Shown in pieces: positions 22,870 through 36,195 of a stretch of DNA of 64,000 nucleotides; position 1 is the stretch's first letter, and each line of letters starts with the position of its first letter. The notes beneath the pieces are model-generated. The model saw only the letters and a program-made list of their open reading frames with translations, did no database searches and was not told where the DNA came from. This stretch comes from Dasypus novemcinctus (Eukaryota > Chordata > Mammalia > Cingulata > Dasypodidae), in NCBI RefSeq assembly GCF_030445035.2, contig NC_080678.1, forward strand, positions 57,923,087-57,987,086, in the 5' to 3' direction. The position numbers were made by a program, and so were the translations under genes.

Positions 22870-25800
22870 CTCTGGGCTATAAGTCAGCACATGGGAGTCA
22901 CCCTCTTAGCATTGCTCTGATGCTAGAGGCTTTCCACATTGTTCCTGCTGTGACCTCCAAGGTCGTTGTAGTTACCTCTGTGCAAGCTTGTGCCTGGAGC
23001 CCAGAGGACTGATCACACATGGGGAAGGTTTTATAGGCCAGGAGTGGAATTGGTGCATACTACTTCCACTCACTTTCTATTGGCCAGACATCAGTGTCAA
23101 CTGTAGGGGAGGCCAAGAAGAAGAGGGGAACATAGATTTTGGTGAATAACTAGCAGTCCTTGCTATGGAAAATATGTAAAGCACCCAGTACATTTCCTGC
23201 TGCGGAGCCAGCATGTAGAGGAGCCGCTGCTGCTATTATTATCCTCATTACCATTGGCACTCATTCAGTCTACAGACTGGGTTCTGTGGGCTAGCAGCTT
23301 TGGACTCCCTTTGCTGGAGATCCGAGGCTCCCAAGGTAGAAGCACTTTAGACAAAGGAGGCCCCAAAGCTTTGGAGCCCAGTTAGTAGCTAAGAAACCTC
23401 AGCTGGCAATCTGCAGCTCCAATCAGTGGGAAGACAAGAGAATCCCTAACCCCAGATTCCCATATGGCTGCATGTCCAGTTCATGCCTGCTGCCAGCTCT
23501 TCATTTTTTACTAAATACCTGTGTGTACCACTCCTACCTACCTTGCCGCAGATTCCGCTTTCATGTGAGTCCCTTGGCAGACACTATTATGGCCCGAGGA
23601 AAACCAGGGACTAGCTAACCCTAGTTTGGGAGGCAAGTTTTTGTCCCTAGAGCTGCTATTCTAAGTGACCCGCCAATAACTGGGATAGGGGCATCTTATT
23701 TCTTCAGGAATTCTAGGCTTCTGTGCCTCCTGCACCCTGCTCCCTGATGAGCAGGGAATGAAGTAGACTTCAGAGACCTGTTCAAACCTTAAATGTGCTT
23801 GCTTTCCTGTCCCAGATTTGAGACCTGCAAACCTGAACCCAAAATTTCAAAGAATGAACTTTTTACTAGAGACCCCAGTAACTTCCATGTATGTTAAAAT
23901 GGAGGCAACACTGCAGAAAGCTGAGTTTGGGTTTCCCCTGGGAAGGGCATCAGGGAAACAAACACTGCTTTATTTGCTTCCCAGAACTACCAAGGAGACT
24001 ACGTGCAATCAATTTTAGCCATCCAGTTACAAACTGGAAAAGTAGGGGCATCACATCTCCCAGAGCTTAATGCATTCATTGAAAATGGTTTTAACATACA
24101 TTTCTGTGGTGATCTGACCTGCAAATTCTCCTCTCAGTGGTGTAGTTGATATGGTGGGCAAAGAATTTCATATTTTCCCAATCAGATAGGACAGGCAGGT
24201 CAGTGTGAGAAAATGAATGACTCTTTCCTAGGCCATGTATGTACATAATGGAGAACTGCAGGTGTGACTTCCAGGGGATGGTAGGAGTTTGCTTATCAGC
24301 AGGCTCAGCCAGGACATGTCCAGCCCAGGGTGTGTCCAGCCCAGGATGCCCCGTGTGTGAGTCAGCACATAACTAGTTAAGTTGATGCGCCTTGGCTTCC
24401 CTGGTTAGAGCATCCAGCCTCCAAGAGTTAACCTGCAGCATTGCTCAGAAGAGCAGGGACAGAGGATGCAAAAGCGTCCCGGAGCTCTGGCTTGCAGAGG
24501 GAATGACATGCGGTTTTGAACAAGCAGCTGCCGCAGCAGGTCTGGGTATGTAGCTTTGCTTTGATTGATGGTGGTTTGTTTTCTCCCGAGAGAACAAAGC
24601 AATGGTTGTTCATGTTTGCAAACAAGATCCCTTGGACATTGAGAAGGAACAGATGTTTATTATCCTGTTGTTTATCATGAAAATAAGAAATGGGAGTCAA
24701 GGGGGGTGGGGGAGCAGATTCTCTGTGCTCATTTGTGTTTCTGGTTGCTACGACATTTTAAAAAAAATTCTATCTGAATTCCAATGCTGTGTGGACAGGT
24801 CATTTGAATGTCATGGTTACAGTGGAATTCAAAAGGTATCTATTTATTCTTCCTTCTGTGAATCTTCATATCTGCCTTCAGAGATATGGGATATTTTTGA
24901 AAAGTTATCTGTCCAGTTGGTGTAGTCAAGTGACAGAAATCCATCTTTCCCTCCAATTTGGAAGACAAGATTCGAATCCTTAGAGGGTAAACTTCTCGAA
25001 ATTTACCATATGCCTGAGTGAGAGAAGGATCATCTTGGATATGGCCTTTTTCCCCTCTTAGAAACTTGCGATTTCAATCTCAGGGTATGGGATGTGACCT
25101 GAAATAACCTTCAGAATCTCATTTCTTTTAATAAACCTACTCAGTTATGATTATCCAGGCCTTCCATTCACTTCAGTAACACACTGGCAAGATTGGGTTT
25201 CTCTATTTTATAGATTTAAAAATGTCTGAGACCCAGAGTACATTAGAACTATCTCCAATGACTTGGATTTGATGGAATTTCCAAAAGATAGAGAAATTTA
25301 AGTAAAGTTTGTCTGGATCTCATTCCTGCTCCATTCTGATGCTGCAGTATCATCCACCAACTGATTATAGGACATTGATGCCTTTTTCCTAGTTAGTGCC
25401 TCTTGTAGGTTTAAAATACTTGGTGCTGTTTGTCAACCTTGCTGCAGAGTGGTCAAAACTGGACTTAAACTGTCTTGCATATCTGAATATTTTCTTTGCT
25501 CCAGGGCTCATTGCTTCTCTTATATTAGCCTGACTTTCCAAGCAATTGGAGTCTCCTTTGGTAAATAAATTACTTTTTAAAAATGCAAACACTACCTTAA
25601 AATTGAATGGGCTATCAGTCATTCACATTTTCTTACATATCTTAATATTTCTTTAAATTCACTCTCCCTGAAGCCATGGAGTTTTGCCAGGGGTGAAGGA
25701 AAGAGTGAAGGGAATTTGGAGCCTGAGCACCGCTAGCTGGAGGCTGATACACGAAAGACACCTGGGTGGCCAAGGATGCCAGACTGAGAATAGTGAGTCC

Positions 25801-26018
25801 TGGGAGGGGGGCAACTGAGGTGCAGAAGCAGGATGTAGAAGGCATTCTACTGGCAGTGGAGTCAAGGGCCAAGTTGCCTACAAACTTCCCAGGTGCTCAT
25901 GGGTATTTCCATTTCAACGTCTTTTTGCACACACACACAGACACACGCACACACAGAAAGAGAGAGAGAGAATTCTTGAGAACTCATCTGAGTCCTCCCA
26001 CTTTAGAAAATAAAAGCA
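22870..26018. other. Intergenic DNA, no gene recognised
   Basis: Possible LTR-like sequence at about 22880-23180 was not identified. A CA/GA-rich microsatellite lies at about 25929-25970. A short tandem 'gtccagcccagg' pair lies near 24318-24345. Open frames here are short and unrelated to known proteins as far as I can tell. Confidence 0.4.
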
Positions 26019-26118
26019 TGTTGTTATGGGAGGAGTGGGTGAGGGGGGTGGGGGTATATGGGGACCTCATATTTTGTTAATGTAACATTAAAAAATATAT
26101 TAAAAAATATTTTAAAAA
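26019..26118 (+). mobile_element. LINE 3' terminus, sense, strongly truncated
   Basis: 'gggacctcatattttgttaa' followed by A-rich tail repeats matches the 3' end of the larger element at 39732-41520. About 100 bases remain. Confidence 0.6.
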
Positions 26119-26119
26119 A

Positions 26120-28000
26120 GACAAGAAAAGTTGACTTCTCACCCATCTGGAATCCTATTATGGGGCACTGTCCCAAAGCATTTAAAAGCTTCCAGGGCAT
26201 CACAAGATTCCAGGTGATGCCAGACTGCATTGCCTGAGGAAGAGCCCTGGAACAAAGCAAACAGAAACTGGTCGCATCTCATTTTGTTTAAGTTTCAAGC
26301 TAACAGCAAAGGCTCTGTGCCTTGTTTATCTGTCTATCTTAGAATTACCATTAAGGAGTGACATGGGGAGAGGACTTACGTATGAATGTGTTTTTTTGGA
26401 AATAAAAAATGAAACCAGACATTTCCTGATTCAACTGGCTGATTTGATGATGAAGTTCATTTGGCAAATTAAAGTCCAGAGTAGATATTTCCCACAAATT
26501 TAATAAGCTAATTCTGTAGCTCAAAGTTTTGAACCAAAATATATTAAATATGTATATAATAGAATGTTAGATGACATATCTTTTTCAACTATTTAAACCT
26601 AAGAATTTTAGATGTCATCTTAAAAAATGTGCAAGGGAGCACATAACCTTTTTAAAAAAGAAAACTATTTTAGGGATTTCATGAGCAAAAACTGTGAAGG
26701 CCAAAGTTGTGTCTTATCCTTGAGGTGAGGTGAGCCTTGTCTGACAGGAACACTTCTGCTCTTAGGCTGACCCCATTGTCTTCTTGTTTTATCCCTCCTG
26801 TGTCCTTCTACTTTCCCCCACAACTTTACGGTTCTTTGATTTCCATTGTTCAGCCTTCACAACACTTCCTATATGAACCAATTGGCTGAGTCCTTCGATG
26901 TATTTAGTAGTTTTCTAGTGATTTGAAGATAGGGTGTATAAGGGCAGAGCAAGGATTTTTAAGGCAAGGGTTTACTTATTTACATCTTTTGAGCACCTAT
27001 CAAGTGTCAGGGTGGTGTGATTGTTGGACTCAAATGAGGTGAATTCAGATCCTGTCTCTGCAACTTATTAGCTCTTTCCTCTTCCTTTAGCCTCAGCTGG
27101 CTTATTTTGTAAAATTGGATCCTGTGTGCCAATCTCTGTGATGGTGCTGAAGATACAGAGGAATAGGATGTGACTCTAATAGCAAATCGTCTAGTGGAGA
27201 AACACACACTCCTCAAATAGTAAATACCGGAATAGGAGATTATGTAAAGTTTAGGAAGAAAAAGTGGGTTAAGCCACTAATTCTGTCTGGGGATCACCAT
27301 TCTAATAATTAATGCTCTTTGAGTTCCCTGCATTTTATGCAGTGCCAGCACACACTTCCTCTCTGCATGGCCTCCACTCTCCTGTGAAGAGCCTTCTTGG
27401 TAGAAGGCTGAGGAGAGGCATGCCTCCAACCACATTGCCTCTGCTAAAGGGAAATGACTGTGGCATGAAGTGATAACCTGGAAACCTTGCCTCATTATTT
27501 AAAGCAGGGAGGCCAAGAGCTGGCTCTGAAAGGTCTATCAAATTGACACCTTCTCAAAATCTTTCTGCCATGAGACCTTTGTTAGTCTCTTTATTGCCCC
27601 CCTCAGAGAAAGAAGTGCCTAGTTCTTCTGCTAAAACACAAGGTCAAGTGAACAGTGGGCAAGAAAAAAATCTTTATTGCAAATACATTGCTGAGAGGGT
27701 AGAGATACGGGAGGAGAAGCTGGGCTAATGGGGACCATCCCTGCCCTGGCCATTGGTCAGGGCAGCCACTAGGAGTTCGACTTGCCTCAGGAAGGAGTGA
27801 GAGTGTACCTTTGAAACAATGGAAATAGAAGCTTTGAGCTGGTCAGTTATTCATTCAGCTCCAGGATCAAGAACTGATGCCTCCACTTTCTGAGCCCCAT
27901 AGGCTTTTATTTAGGATCCTTGGGTTGCTTTTATTTTTTACCTGTTTCATACTTTCCATATAATCAGCATGGAGAAGGCCTTTTTTTAAATCTTCCTGTT
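26120..28000. other. Intergenic DNA with one MIR-like stretch
   Basis: A weak MIR in sense orientation covers about 27005-27120 ('tcagatcctgtctctgcaac', 'cttattttgtaaaattgg'). Nothing else was recognised. Confidence 0.4.
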
Positions 28001-28004
28001 TCAC

Positions 28005-29045
28005 TGAGCTGCGTACATAGAAGGCCCTCCATGATCTGACCTCTGCTGACCACTCTTGTCATGTCTTTCCTCAGTATCCCCTTTACCAACACTGTTCTGA
28101 CTAAACAAACTTGGAGTTTCCTAAACTCCCTTTTCTCTCTTTTACCTTCAGACTTTGTATATGCCATGCTTTCTTATCAGGTGAAGTAGATTGCCAGTAC
28201 AGCACAATTCTACACCCCTCCTTGTATTCACACATTCTGTGATGTGAAGAGGTGGAGATCATTGCCTTCATCTGGGCTGGCCCAATAACTTCCTTTGCTC
28301 AATAGAATGGAGCAGAAGTTATAGTGTGTCAGTTCTCAGCCTAGCCTCAAAAAGTCTTTGCATGCTTCCACCTGTACTCTTGGAAACGTCCACATGTGGA
28401 CAAGCTCAGGCTATCCTGCCGAGAATGAGAAACTATGAGGGGCAGAGATGGGCTGTTCCAAATGAGACCATCCTAGACCAGAAACTCACAGCCAACCCCT
28501 CGGCAACCCAGCAGTTCTCTACTGATGCATTAGCAAGTCCCAGGTTGGCAGGTCTGTCCACTGGACACAGCCTAAATGTCCAACCTACAGAATCATGAGC
28601 TACAAAATGATTTAGTTTAAGGTATTAAATTTTGGGGTGCTTTGTAATACAGTCAAAGTTAATTGGTATACTAGGTTAGCAGTCACTTTTCAGATCTTAA
28701 CTTAGACGTCACTTCTTTGGCAAAGTCATTGCTGACCCTCTTCTGAGTTAGGGCTCCCTCCCATGTACAGAGGTACTCATAATGCTTTGTTATGATTACT
28801 CAGGCATTGGCTTTATCTCACTTTAGATGGCAAGCATTTTGAGGGCAGGAATTTTGTCTTATGAATTTTTTTTTACCTTTGGCATACCATAGTGTCTGGT
28901 ACTCTGTAGATGCTCTGTAAATATACATATATTTTAGAAGGTACTGGGGACTGAACCCAGGACCTTGTACATGGTAAACAGACATTCAAACCACTGAGCT
29001 ACACATGCTGCCCTGTAAATATTTTTTAATTAAGGAAGGAATGGA
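28005..29045 (+). mobile_element. L2 relics with an LTR-like block
   Basis: L2-like sense phrases lie at 28015-28175 ('gaaggccctccatgatctgacc') and at 28675-28920 ('gagggcaggaattttgtct', 'gtgtctggtactctgtagatg'). The block 28230-28660 between them ends 'ttaaattttggggtgctttgt' and resembles a MaLR-type LTR. A SINE splits the L2 end. Confidence 0.55.
28925..29011 (-). mobile_element. Short tRNA-derived SINE in the L2 tail
   Basis: The antisense head 'ggggactgaacccaggacc' lies between copies of 'ctgtaaatat' (28915-28924 and about 29012-29022). Confidence 0.7.
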
Positions 29046-29980
29046 TTAAATCAAAGGTTGCAACTTGTGGCCTGCACATATTCAGTATATCCTGCACTGT
29101 ACTGACCTAAAGAGTGATTAAAGTTTTTTTTAAATTTCAAAATTATTTGCCAACATTTGGAATGAAAGATATTTGAGAGAAATACTTGGGTTACTGACTT
29201 TTCCCTAAAAATGGGAAGCTCCCTCAACACTAAACCTACATTTCCATATGGCACTCATGAGTGATGACTGTCCTCATTAGATGGGGCACACATTTTCTGG
29301 CTCGTTGATCCCCATTGTTTCTTCAACACCATTGTTAATTATCATCACAACGGTGCTGTTTAGTTACAAACACCTACATGTTTCATGCCCCTAGTTATCT
29401 GCTGAGAAGTATCCAACTCTTAGCAGAACTGCTGATAGATGTGCCCACTTATCTACCTCTGTCTTAAATGTGTGACGAAGGCAAAGCCTCCTACTTCCTG
29501 GGCAAGATTTTTCTATTTTCCACATTAAACTTTTTATTTTGAAATAATTTCAAGCTTACAAGACATTTGCCTAAATAACACAAACCCTACACAGAGAACT
29601 CTTAACATTTTGCCTGGGCAAGGTTTTAAATATTATTTATGATCTCATTTTTCTCCTCCCAAATTGGTGCTTTTTCTCTCCCTTCAAAGGGTTTTCAAGT
29701 ATAATTCAGTTTATAACCTGCTTAAACTAGAACAAGGTGTTTTCTTTTGTCCCATAATTCAGTTTTGTTACTGTAAGAATTGTGATTTGGCTGGAGGTAT
29801 CCTCACCCAGCAGTGCTGGCAAGGCTGTTAGGAAAATCATGCTGGTTTTCTGCTATTTTTAACCTTTAATAGTTCTCTTAAGGCTCAAAGTAAAACCTGC
29901 TCCCAGTGACCTGTCTCCATCATGAAGGATTGAGTTAATTTTTCAGCAGTGTGATGTAAAATTAAGGGCTTTTTTTTTTT
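29046..29980. other. Intergenic DNA with a small L1 3' fragment
   Basis: 29525-29640 resembles an antisense L1 3' end ('ttttattttgaaataatttc', 'aactcttaacattttgcc'). The rest is unassigned. Confidence 0.4.
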
Positions 29981-29981
29981 T

Positions 29982-30361
29982 AACAGAATTATTTATGTAT
30001 TTTATTATTATTTTTTAATCTCCCTCTCCCCCAGATGGTTCTCTCGTCTGTCTGCTTGCCTTCTCAAGGAGGCACTGGGAACTAAACCAGGGACCTCCCA
30101 CATGGGAGGTGAGTGCCCAATAGCCCGAGCCATCCCTGCTTGCCATAGGCTGTGGCATCTGCTGGCTTCTGGCATCTGCTCATTTAGGTGTCTGCTCATT
30201 GCAGCAGGTGCAGCATCTAGCTCATTGCAGCAGGTGTGATGTCTAGTTCATTGCAGCAGATGCGACGTCTGTGTGTCTTCTTTAGGAGGCACCAGAACTT
30301 GAACCTGGGACCTCCCATGTGATAGGTGGGTGCCTAACTTGTTGAACCACATCTGCTTCCC
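29982..30361 (-). mobile_element. Two adjacent tRNA-derived SINEs, one with an internal minisatellite
   Basis: The first antisense SINE covers about 29982-30150 and the second 30151-30361. The second carries three 25-26-base repeats around 'ctcattgcagcaggtg' (about 30190-30266). Both heads ('aaaccagggacctccca' and 'gaacctgggacctccca') are clear. Confidence 0.82.
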
Positions 30362-30459
30362 AAATTTATGACTTTTAATATTACTTGTTCTATTGATAAA
30401 GTTTATAATTCAATGATTGGGTCTTTAGAGAAAGAAAACCCTCAGCCAATGCCTAATTC

Positions 30460-30712
30460 TAGATTTTTTTAAAAATAAAATTTTACTTTATTGAAGTTTA
30501 TCGTTCATACATGAACATACATAAAAAATAAGTATGTAGTAAAAGCCATCATACAGGGCTCCCACACATCACCCCACCACTACCACCTTGCATTGTTGTG
30601 AAACATTTGTTACAAGCAAAAAAAGACCATCATCAAAACATTAGTACTAACTGGAGCCCATATCTTACATTTGGTGTATTCCCCCCCAGCCCATCTGATT
30701 GTTAACACCCTG
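30460..30712 (-). mobile_element. L1 3' end, antisense, left part
   Basis: It starts 'ttactttattgaagttta' and has an L1 3'UTR pattern up to 'ttgttaacaccctg', where an LTR-like insertion interrupts it. Confidence 0.7.
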
Positions 30713-31190
30713 TGTATTAGCCAGCCAAAGGGGTGCTTATGCAAAATACCAAAAATTGGTTGGTTTTTATAAAGGATATTTATTTGAGGTAGGAGCTTAC
30801 AGGTACCACGCCATAAAACATAAGTTACTTCCCTCACCGAAGTCTACTTGGAGCAAGATGGCTGCCAACATCTGCGAGGGTTCAGGCTTCCTGGGTTCCT
30901 ACATTCCTGGGGCTTGTTTTACTCTGGGTTCAAGGTTCCTTTCTTCCTGGGGCTGGCTTCTCTTTCCTCTGGGTGCTGACTTTCCGGGTCTTCAGCGTCA
31001 AACTCTAACATCAGAAATCCTTGCAAAAGCTCCAACTCTGTCCTTTGCCATGCCTTTTATTAGGCCAAGGCCCTAAAGACATGGCCCAATCAAAGCCCTA
31101 ATCATAACTCAATCATGCTCAGTAATAGAACAGATTACAAACTAATCCAATATCTAGTTTTGAAATTCATCAGTTATATCAAACTGCTAT
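30713..31190. mobile_element. LTR-like insertion within L1
   Basis: The unit begins TGTATTAGCCAGCC and is flanked by accctg on both sides (30707-30712 and 31191-31196). L1 sequence resumes exactly afterwards with 'tattagtattatacatttg'. The start resembles MaLR-type LTRs, but the right end lacks a clean CA, so the class is uncertain. Confidence 0.55.
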
Positions 31191-32288
31191 ACCCTGTATT
31201 AGTATTATACATTTGTTACAGTGGATGAGAGAACATTCTCATATTCTGGTAACCATAGACCATCTTCTTCCACTGGATTTCCTGTGTTATACTGCTCGAT
31301 GCTTTGTACAATCCATTCAACATGTACACTCAGTTCCTCTCTTTTTCATCACAGAGTTGTGCTGTCTTCACCTCAATCAATTTTAGAACGTTTTCATTAC
31401 TCCAAAAGGAAAAATCCCATGCCCTGCTTTATCCCCCATTGCTGTCCCTTATATCTTCTTTGCCATTGCTACAGAAATATTACAATGCTACTGTTACCTA
31501 TCATCCATAAGTTATATTAGTTGTAATTTTCCTATATATCACCATATTCTTAACACTTTATAGAAGAACATTCTTATACTTACACTACTAACCACAATCT
31601 TCATCTACCACAGAAATCACTGTCATACTTTCCCAAGATTATTCTCTAGCTTCCTTTCAATTACATTTATGTCCACAGACTACCCCTTTCATCCACAATC
31701 ATATTTTTTAATCAGCAGTGTTATTTATACTCACTATAATGTGTTGCCTTCAACTCTATTCATTACTACAGTTTTACAATAAACTTTATTAAAATTCTAT
31801 GTATATTAAGCATCAGCTCCCATAATCAACCCACATTCTACCTCCTACTAACCTGTACTCTAGAGTTTACTTCTGTGAGTTTATTCATCATAGTTTGTTT
31901 AGATTGGTGAGAACATAGAATATTTGTCCTTTTGTGTCTAGCTTAAATAGCCTCAAGGTTCATCCATGTTATATGCATTTCTTCTTACAGCTGAATAGTA
32001 TTCCATTGTGTGCATATATATATGCACACACCACATTTTGTTTATCCATTCATTGTTTGATGGTCACTTGGGCTGGTTACATATTTTAGTAATTGTGAAT
32101 AATATTGCTATGAAAATCAGTGTGCAAATGTCAGTTTGGGTCCTTGCTTTCAGTTCTGAATATATTGCCGGTGATGGGATTGCTGGACCATACAGCAGTT
32201 CTGTATTCAGCTTCTTGAGGAACACCAAACTGCAAACTCTTCCACAGAGGATGTACCATTTTACATTCCCACCAATAGTGAAGAGTAT

Positions 32289-32393
32289 TCTTACTTCTCC
32301 ACATCCTCTTTTTTTATTTGCCTGCCTACCTACCTACCTGTCTTACTTCTCCACATCCTCTTTTTTTTATTTGCCTGCCTACCTACCTACCTG
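32289..32393 (+). repeat. 52-bp tandem duplication
   Basis: 'tcttacttctccacatcctc' plus T-run plus 'gcctgcctacctacctacctg' occurs twice in a row (32289-32340 and 32341-32393), differing by one T. It leads directly into the tetranucleotide array. Confidence 0.9.
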
Positions 32394-32520
32394 TCTATCT
32401 ATCATCCATCCATCCATCCATCCATCCATCCATCCATCCATCCATCCATCCATCTATCTCTCTATCTATCTATCAATCTATCTATCAATCTAGCTATCTA
32501 TCAATCTATCTATCTATCTG
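32380..32520 (+). repeat. Compound tetranucleotide microsatellite (CTAC, CATC, CTAT/CAAT)
   Basis: The array changes from (cctg/ccta) to about a dozen (catc) units and then (tatc) with interspersed 'aatc' units. It is probably polymorphic. Confidence 0.92.
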
Positions 32521-32760
32521 ATTTTTAAAAATAACGACCATTCTATAAGGTATGCAGTGGTATCTCATTGTAGTTTTGATCTGCATTTCCCTAATAGCTA
32601 GTGATGTTGAACATTTCTCCATGTACTTTTTGGCCATTTGTGTTTCCTTTTTGGAAAAATGTCTATTCAAGTCTTTTGCCCATTTTTAAATTGGGTTGCT
32701 TGTGTTTTTATCATAGAGTTGTATGATCTTTCTTATTACATGGGGGTCAAACCCTTATCC

Positions 32761-34584
32761 ATAACTCCAGGTTTTAGAAAGGAACTCACCAAGGCTGACT
32801 GATGTTCAGCAGGAATAATCGGAACAGATTTGTGTACTCCAGCATCTGTTCAGGTTGGTCATTGTTCAGGCTGAACCAATAGTTAAGTATTTGGAATATA
32901 TCAACTCAGGAAGTATCTGACACATTGGAATGGAAACCTTACTAGTCTTCAACCATGTCCTCAACTTTGGATTCATTTGTGAGGCAACAGCTGGTCACAG
33001 CTCTGTGCAACTAGTCATCAATTCCTTTATGTAAACACCAATGTAATTACCCAATTCAGAAGAACCTTTATCTCTTATCTCTTGGTATATCCAAGGTTCA
33101 GAGCATCTGGGTGTGGAAAGGCAGCTCAGCCTGTTCTCTGATTAGTGAAGTGAATTAGTGAAGTAGGATCTGCTTTAGTTTCATTAGTCCTGACTAATTG
33201 GCCTTTATTACCATCCTAATCCTTGGCTCAAGATGGTAAGTCCTCCTGCAGGCATTGTCCTTCTTGGTAGAGGCACAGGAGCAAGAATTTTCCTTTTCCT
33301 TCTGGGTCTTAAGGGAGTTGTCTTTGGGAACAAGGTACACAAAGTGAAGCAAGCAGGAATGTGAGAAATGATTTGTGTTCACTCTATGGCACAGGAATAT
33401 TCTGGTTCCCTTTACCTTTTGCTTCTTGGCTGATCTAATGGTGGGTGTGTGTGTGGGCGGTGGGGGCAGTTTTCTGTGAATGACATTTATCAACCCACCT
33501 GGAGAAGGTGGTTGTCAGGTCATTTGCTCTAGACAGGGAAGAGAGCAGTTCTTATGAGGTAGGTTCCTCCTCAGGTTTGGTTTTTCCCAGTACAAGGCAG
33601 ACAATATGCCTTTGTGTCAAGTTCTACTAAGGTTCTTTAATTCCCTTGGCCAAAGAAAATATAGAGTCAGCCTGGACTTTGATAAAAGCAAATTGCATTC
33701 TGCTTCTCTTGGTTCTTTCTTTTCCAGATTCTTTCAAAGGACAGTGTACGACTTTTTCTACAAGTATACTGTACACATGGAAGATGCTAAGAAGCTGGGA
33801 TTTAAAAGTTACATTTAAAGATATCATTGCCCTGTCCCTGAAATGATAAATGCTGCTGTAGCCTGTTTTCCCCCAATCTACCTTCACAATCTTGTATGAC
33901 AAACAGGCCAAATTTGTCATTCCCAAAGGCAATAAATTCCTATCTTTGGTTTCAGAAAAAGATAAGTAATCAGAGAATGATTTCCAGATATTCTGAAAAA
34001 GGTTGTTTAGCCCTACACTGTTTATCTAACAGTGGGGAAGTAGGGAATTTTGTAATTCTAATTCTATTTAGATTTTAACTCTCCTAGGATGTTTCAATAT
34101 AACAAAAAGATGCTTCTTCCTACCAAGGCTGAGTTTATCAAGCTCCAAATAGGGAGATATTTAGAACCAAGAAAAGATGACTATACCATAGGGTTGAAAA
34201 GGCACAGAACCTATCACTCTTGGGCATTCAGCCTAACTAATATCACTCATTTGTATCATGCTATAGACTTAGCAAAGAACTTTATTTTATATTGTCAATA
34301 TGACAATCTTTCAGGAAGGTAGGTTTTCTGTTAATCTCTATGTGCTCAATAAAGAAAAAGAAGCTCAGAGGATTTAATGTCAAAAAGCCTCAATCTTCAG
34401 AATCTAAATCCCAGTCCTTACGATATCCTCAGTGCCTCTCTTTATCTTTGCCCTTTGTATTGAAGATAGGACTGTGGTACTGCTGAGGAGAAAAAAAATC
34501 TACACCCTGGAGTGCTTTTCCACCTTTTCTTCTGAGAAAAGCAGGGGTATCAGAATCTACTTATACCTTCACTGGAAACATGGG
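32761..34584. other. Intergenic DNA, nothing recognised
   Basis: No gene or clear repeat was found. Open frames on both strands at 33606-33932 overlap each other and show no family features. Confidence 0.4.
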
Positions 34585-35249
34585 TGTGACAGTTTGAAGT
34601 TCTTTTATGAATCCCAAAAAGAAAAAGACTATATTTTGGAACTAATTCCATCCTGTGGGTATGAGACCCTTTTGATTGGTCTAGTCAGTGAGGCATGACT
34701 CAAGTTGAGTCTTTGCTTTCTTGCTGGGTCTTATGTAAATAGAGACCTGGAGAGAGACATAGGAAAAGGGAACTCCACCATTTTTGAGCCTGCCATGGGA
34801 GAGAGGACTCGAGGATCTCTAGCAGCCAGAGCTTAAGCATTAAGTCCCAAGAGGTTGGGCCCACAAAGCAGCTCAAGGTTGAAGAAATGAGACATGTGCC
34901 TTATAGCTCACAGCTGAACTCAAGCAGAATGCAAAGCAGCTGAGCCTGAGAGAGGAGGCCCAGACAGAGGCAGGCCCTATTCCTGGTTTCCCACAGCTGA
35001 GGTCCAGGAGATGGTAGATTCTGGAAGGCAGGAGCCTCAACAGAGATCAGTGACCATTTTGCTTAACCATGTGGCAAGACCCTAGGATCACCAGTGGCTG
35101 ACTTTGGTGAGAAAGCATCTCTGGTGATGCCTTGATTTGAGCATTTTATAGCTTTGGAATTATAAGCTTTTACCCTAAATAAAATTCCCCCTATAAAGCC
35201 AACTCATTTCTGGTGCTTCGAATTGTCAGCCCTGTGGCAAACTAAGACA
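34585..35249 (+). mobile_element. Solo ERVL-like LTR
   Basis: The 665-bp unit runs from TGTGACAGTTTGAAG to CAAACTAAGACA with a perfect 5-bp duplication ATGGG (34580-34584 and 35250-35254). The 3' part 'ccaactcatttctggtgctt' is shared with copies at 57899-58582 and 52995-54132. TG...CA ends plus a 5-bp duplication suggest class III (ERVL) origin. Confidence 0.78.
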
Positions 35250-35254
35250 ATGGG

Positions 35255-36195
35255 TTTTGTGAATTTCCCTGGAAAAAGAGAACTATAATGTGCTCCTCTA
35301 GCATGCTCTGTCTTCCTCCCATACCCTGCCACTGTAGCTGGAATTGGGACCTGCCTTCTGGAATCAACCTGGGATCCCTAATGAGCACATCCTTAGCTGC
35401 ATTCTTAGGCTCAGCATATGATGGGTGCCGAGGGGGTTAAGTAAGAAACTTCCACTCCATTTTCGAACAGACGGGACCTCTTCTCCTGCTTTTGGTTTGA
35501 GGTCAGGGTTGAAGAGATGACAAGTAAGAAGGTACATCTATAGTCAGATCATATTGGGACAGCTCTGGGGCTCAAAGGGATGTTTTAGTCCTGTGCAGCA
35601 CACAGGAAGTGGTGCTATAGCAACTACGTGGACTTAAAACTACTTTCTTATGGACCAAAAGAAAAATTCATTGAGCCAGTCTGTTTGTCATCTTTAACTT
35701 TAAAATTATTCTCCTTTTCATTATTATGGTCTTTTCACATTTCTTTTCACATCCCAGCTTGACCTATTCTGAATATTCTAGAATGATGAGTAAAGCAGAT
35801 AGGAATGTATGTGTATATATTATTGCACACTTGCACATCAAATATATATACATAGTATAATATGTGGTCCTTTTGTGAAGCCTAGAACTCAGAGGATTGC
35901 TTTTTCTTTGCCTGTTCTGAGTAACTGGAGTGCTTTCTTAGGGAGATGACAGGGCAAAGCTATTTTTCTCTTGGCTTTGGGCTGTATTTTTACACTAAAT
36001 GTTTATTATTGTAAAAATGGAACCTTTAATTTTTTAAATGAGAATTTCATTTCCATGTACTTTAAAAATCATACTATAAAAAATACTGTAAAACCCAAAC
36101 AAACAAAGAAGCAAGCAAGAAAACAAACAACTGTTCCCAGAAGCAGTTTGGCATACAGTGCCCAATGATTGGAATGTAAATAATCTCCAGTCAGT
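35255..36195. other. Intergenic DNA, nothing recognised
   Basis: No gene or repeat could be supported here. Confidence 0.4.

Larger units (their letters stand above)
31191..32760 (-). mobile_element. L1 3' region and ORF2 end, antisense, right part
   Basis: This continues the L1 from the left side of the LTR-like insertion, through 3'UTR into ORF2-derived sequence ('gatggtcacttgggctgg', 'cttgaggaacaccaaactgc'). A local duplication and a large tetranucleotide repeat expand it at 32289-32520. The open frames over the repeat (poly HPSI and SIYL) are artefacts. Confidence 0.75.

Noticed and set aside
30190-30266. Direct repeats considered as a CRISPR-like array
   Set aside because: Three adjacent units without spacers inside a SINE in a mammalian genome form a minisatellite.
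32008-32493. 161-codon open frame ending in HPSI and SIYL repeats
   Set aside because: It is antisense L1 sequence running into a tetranucleotide microsatellite.
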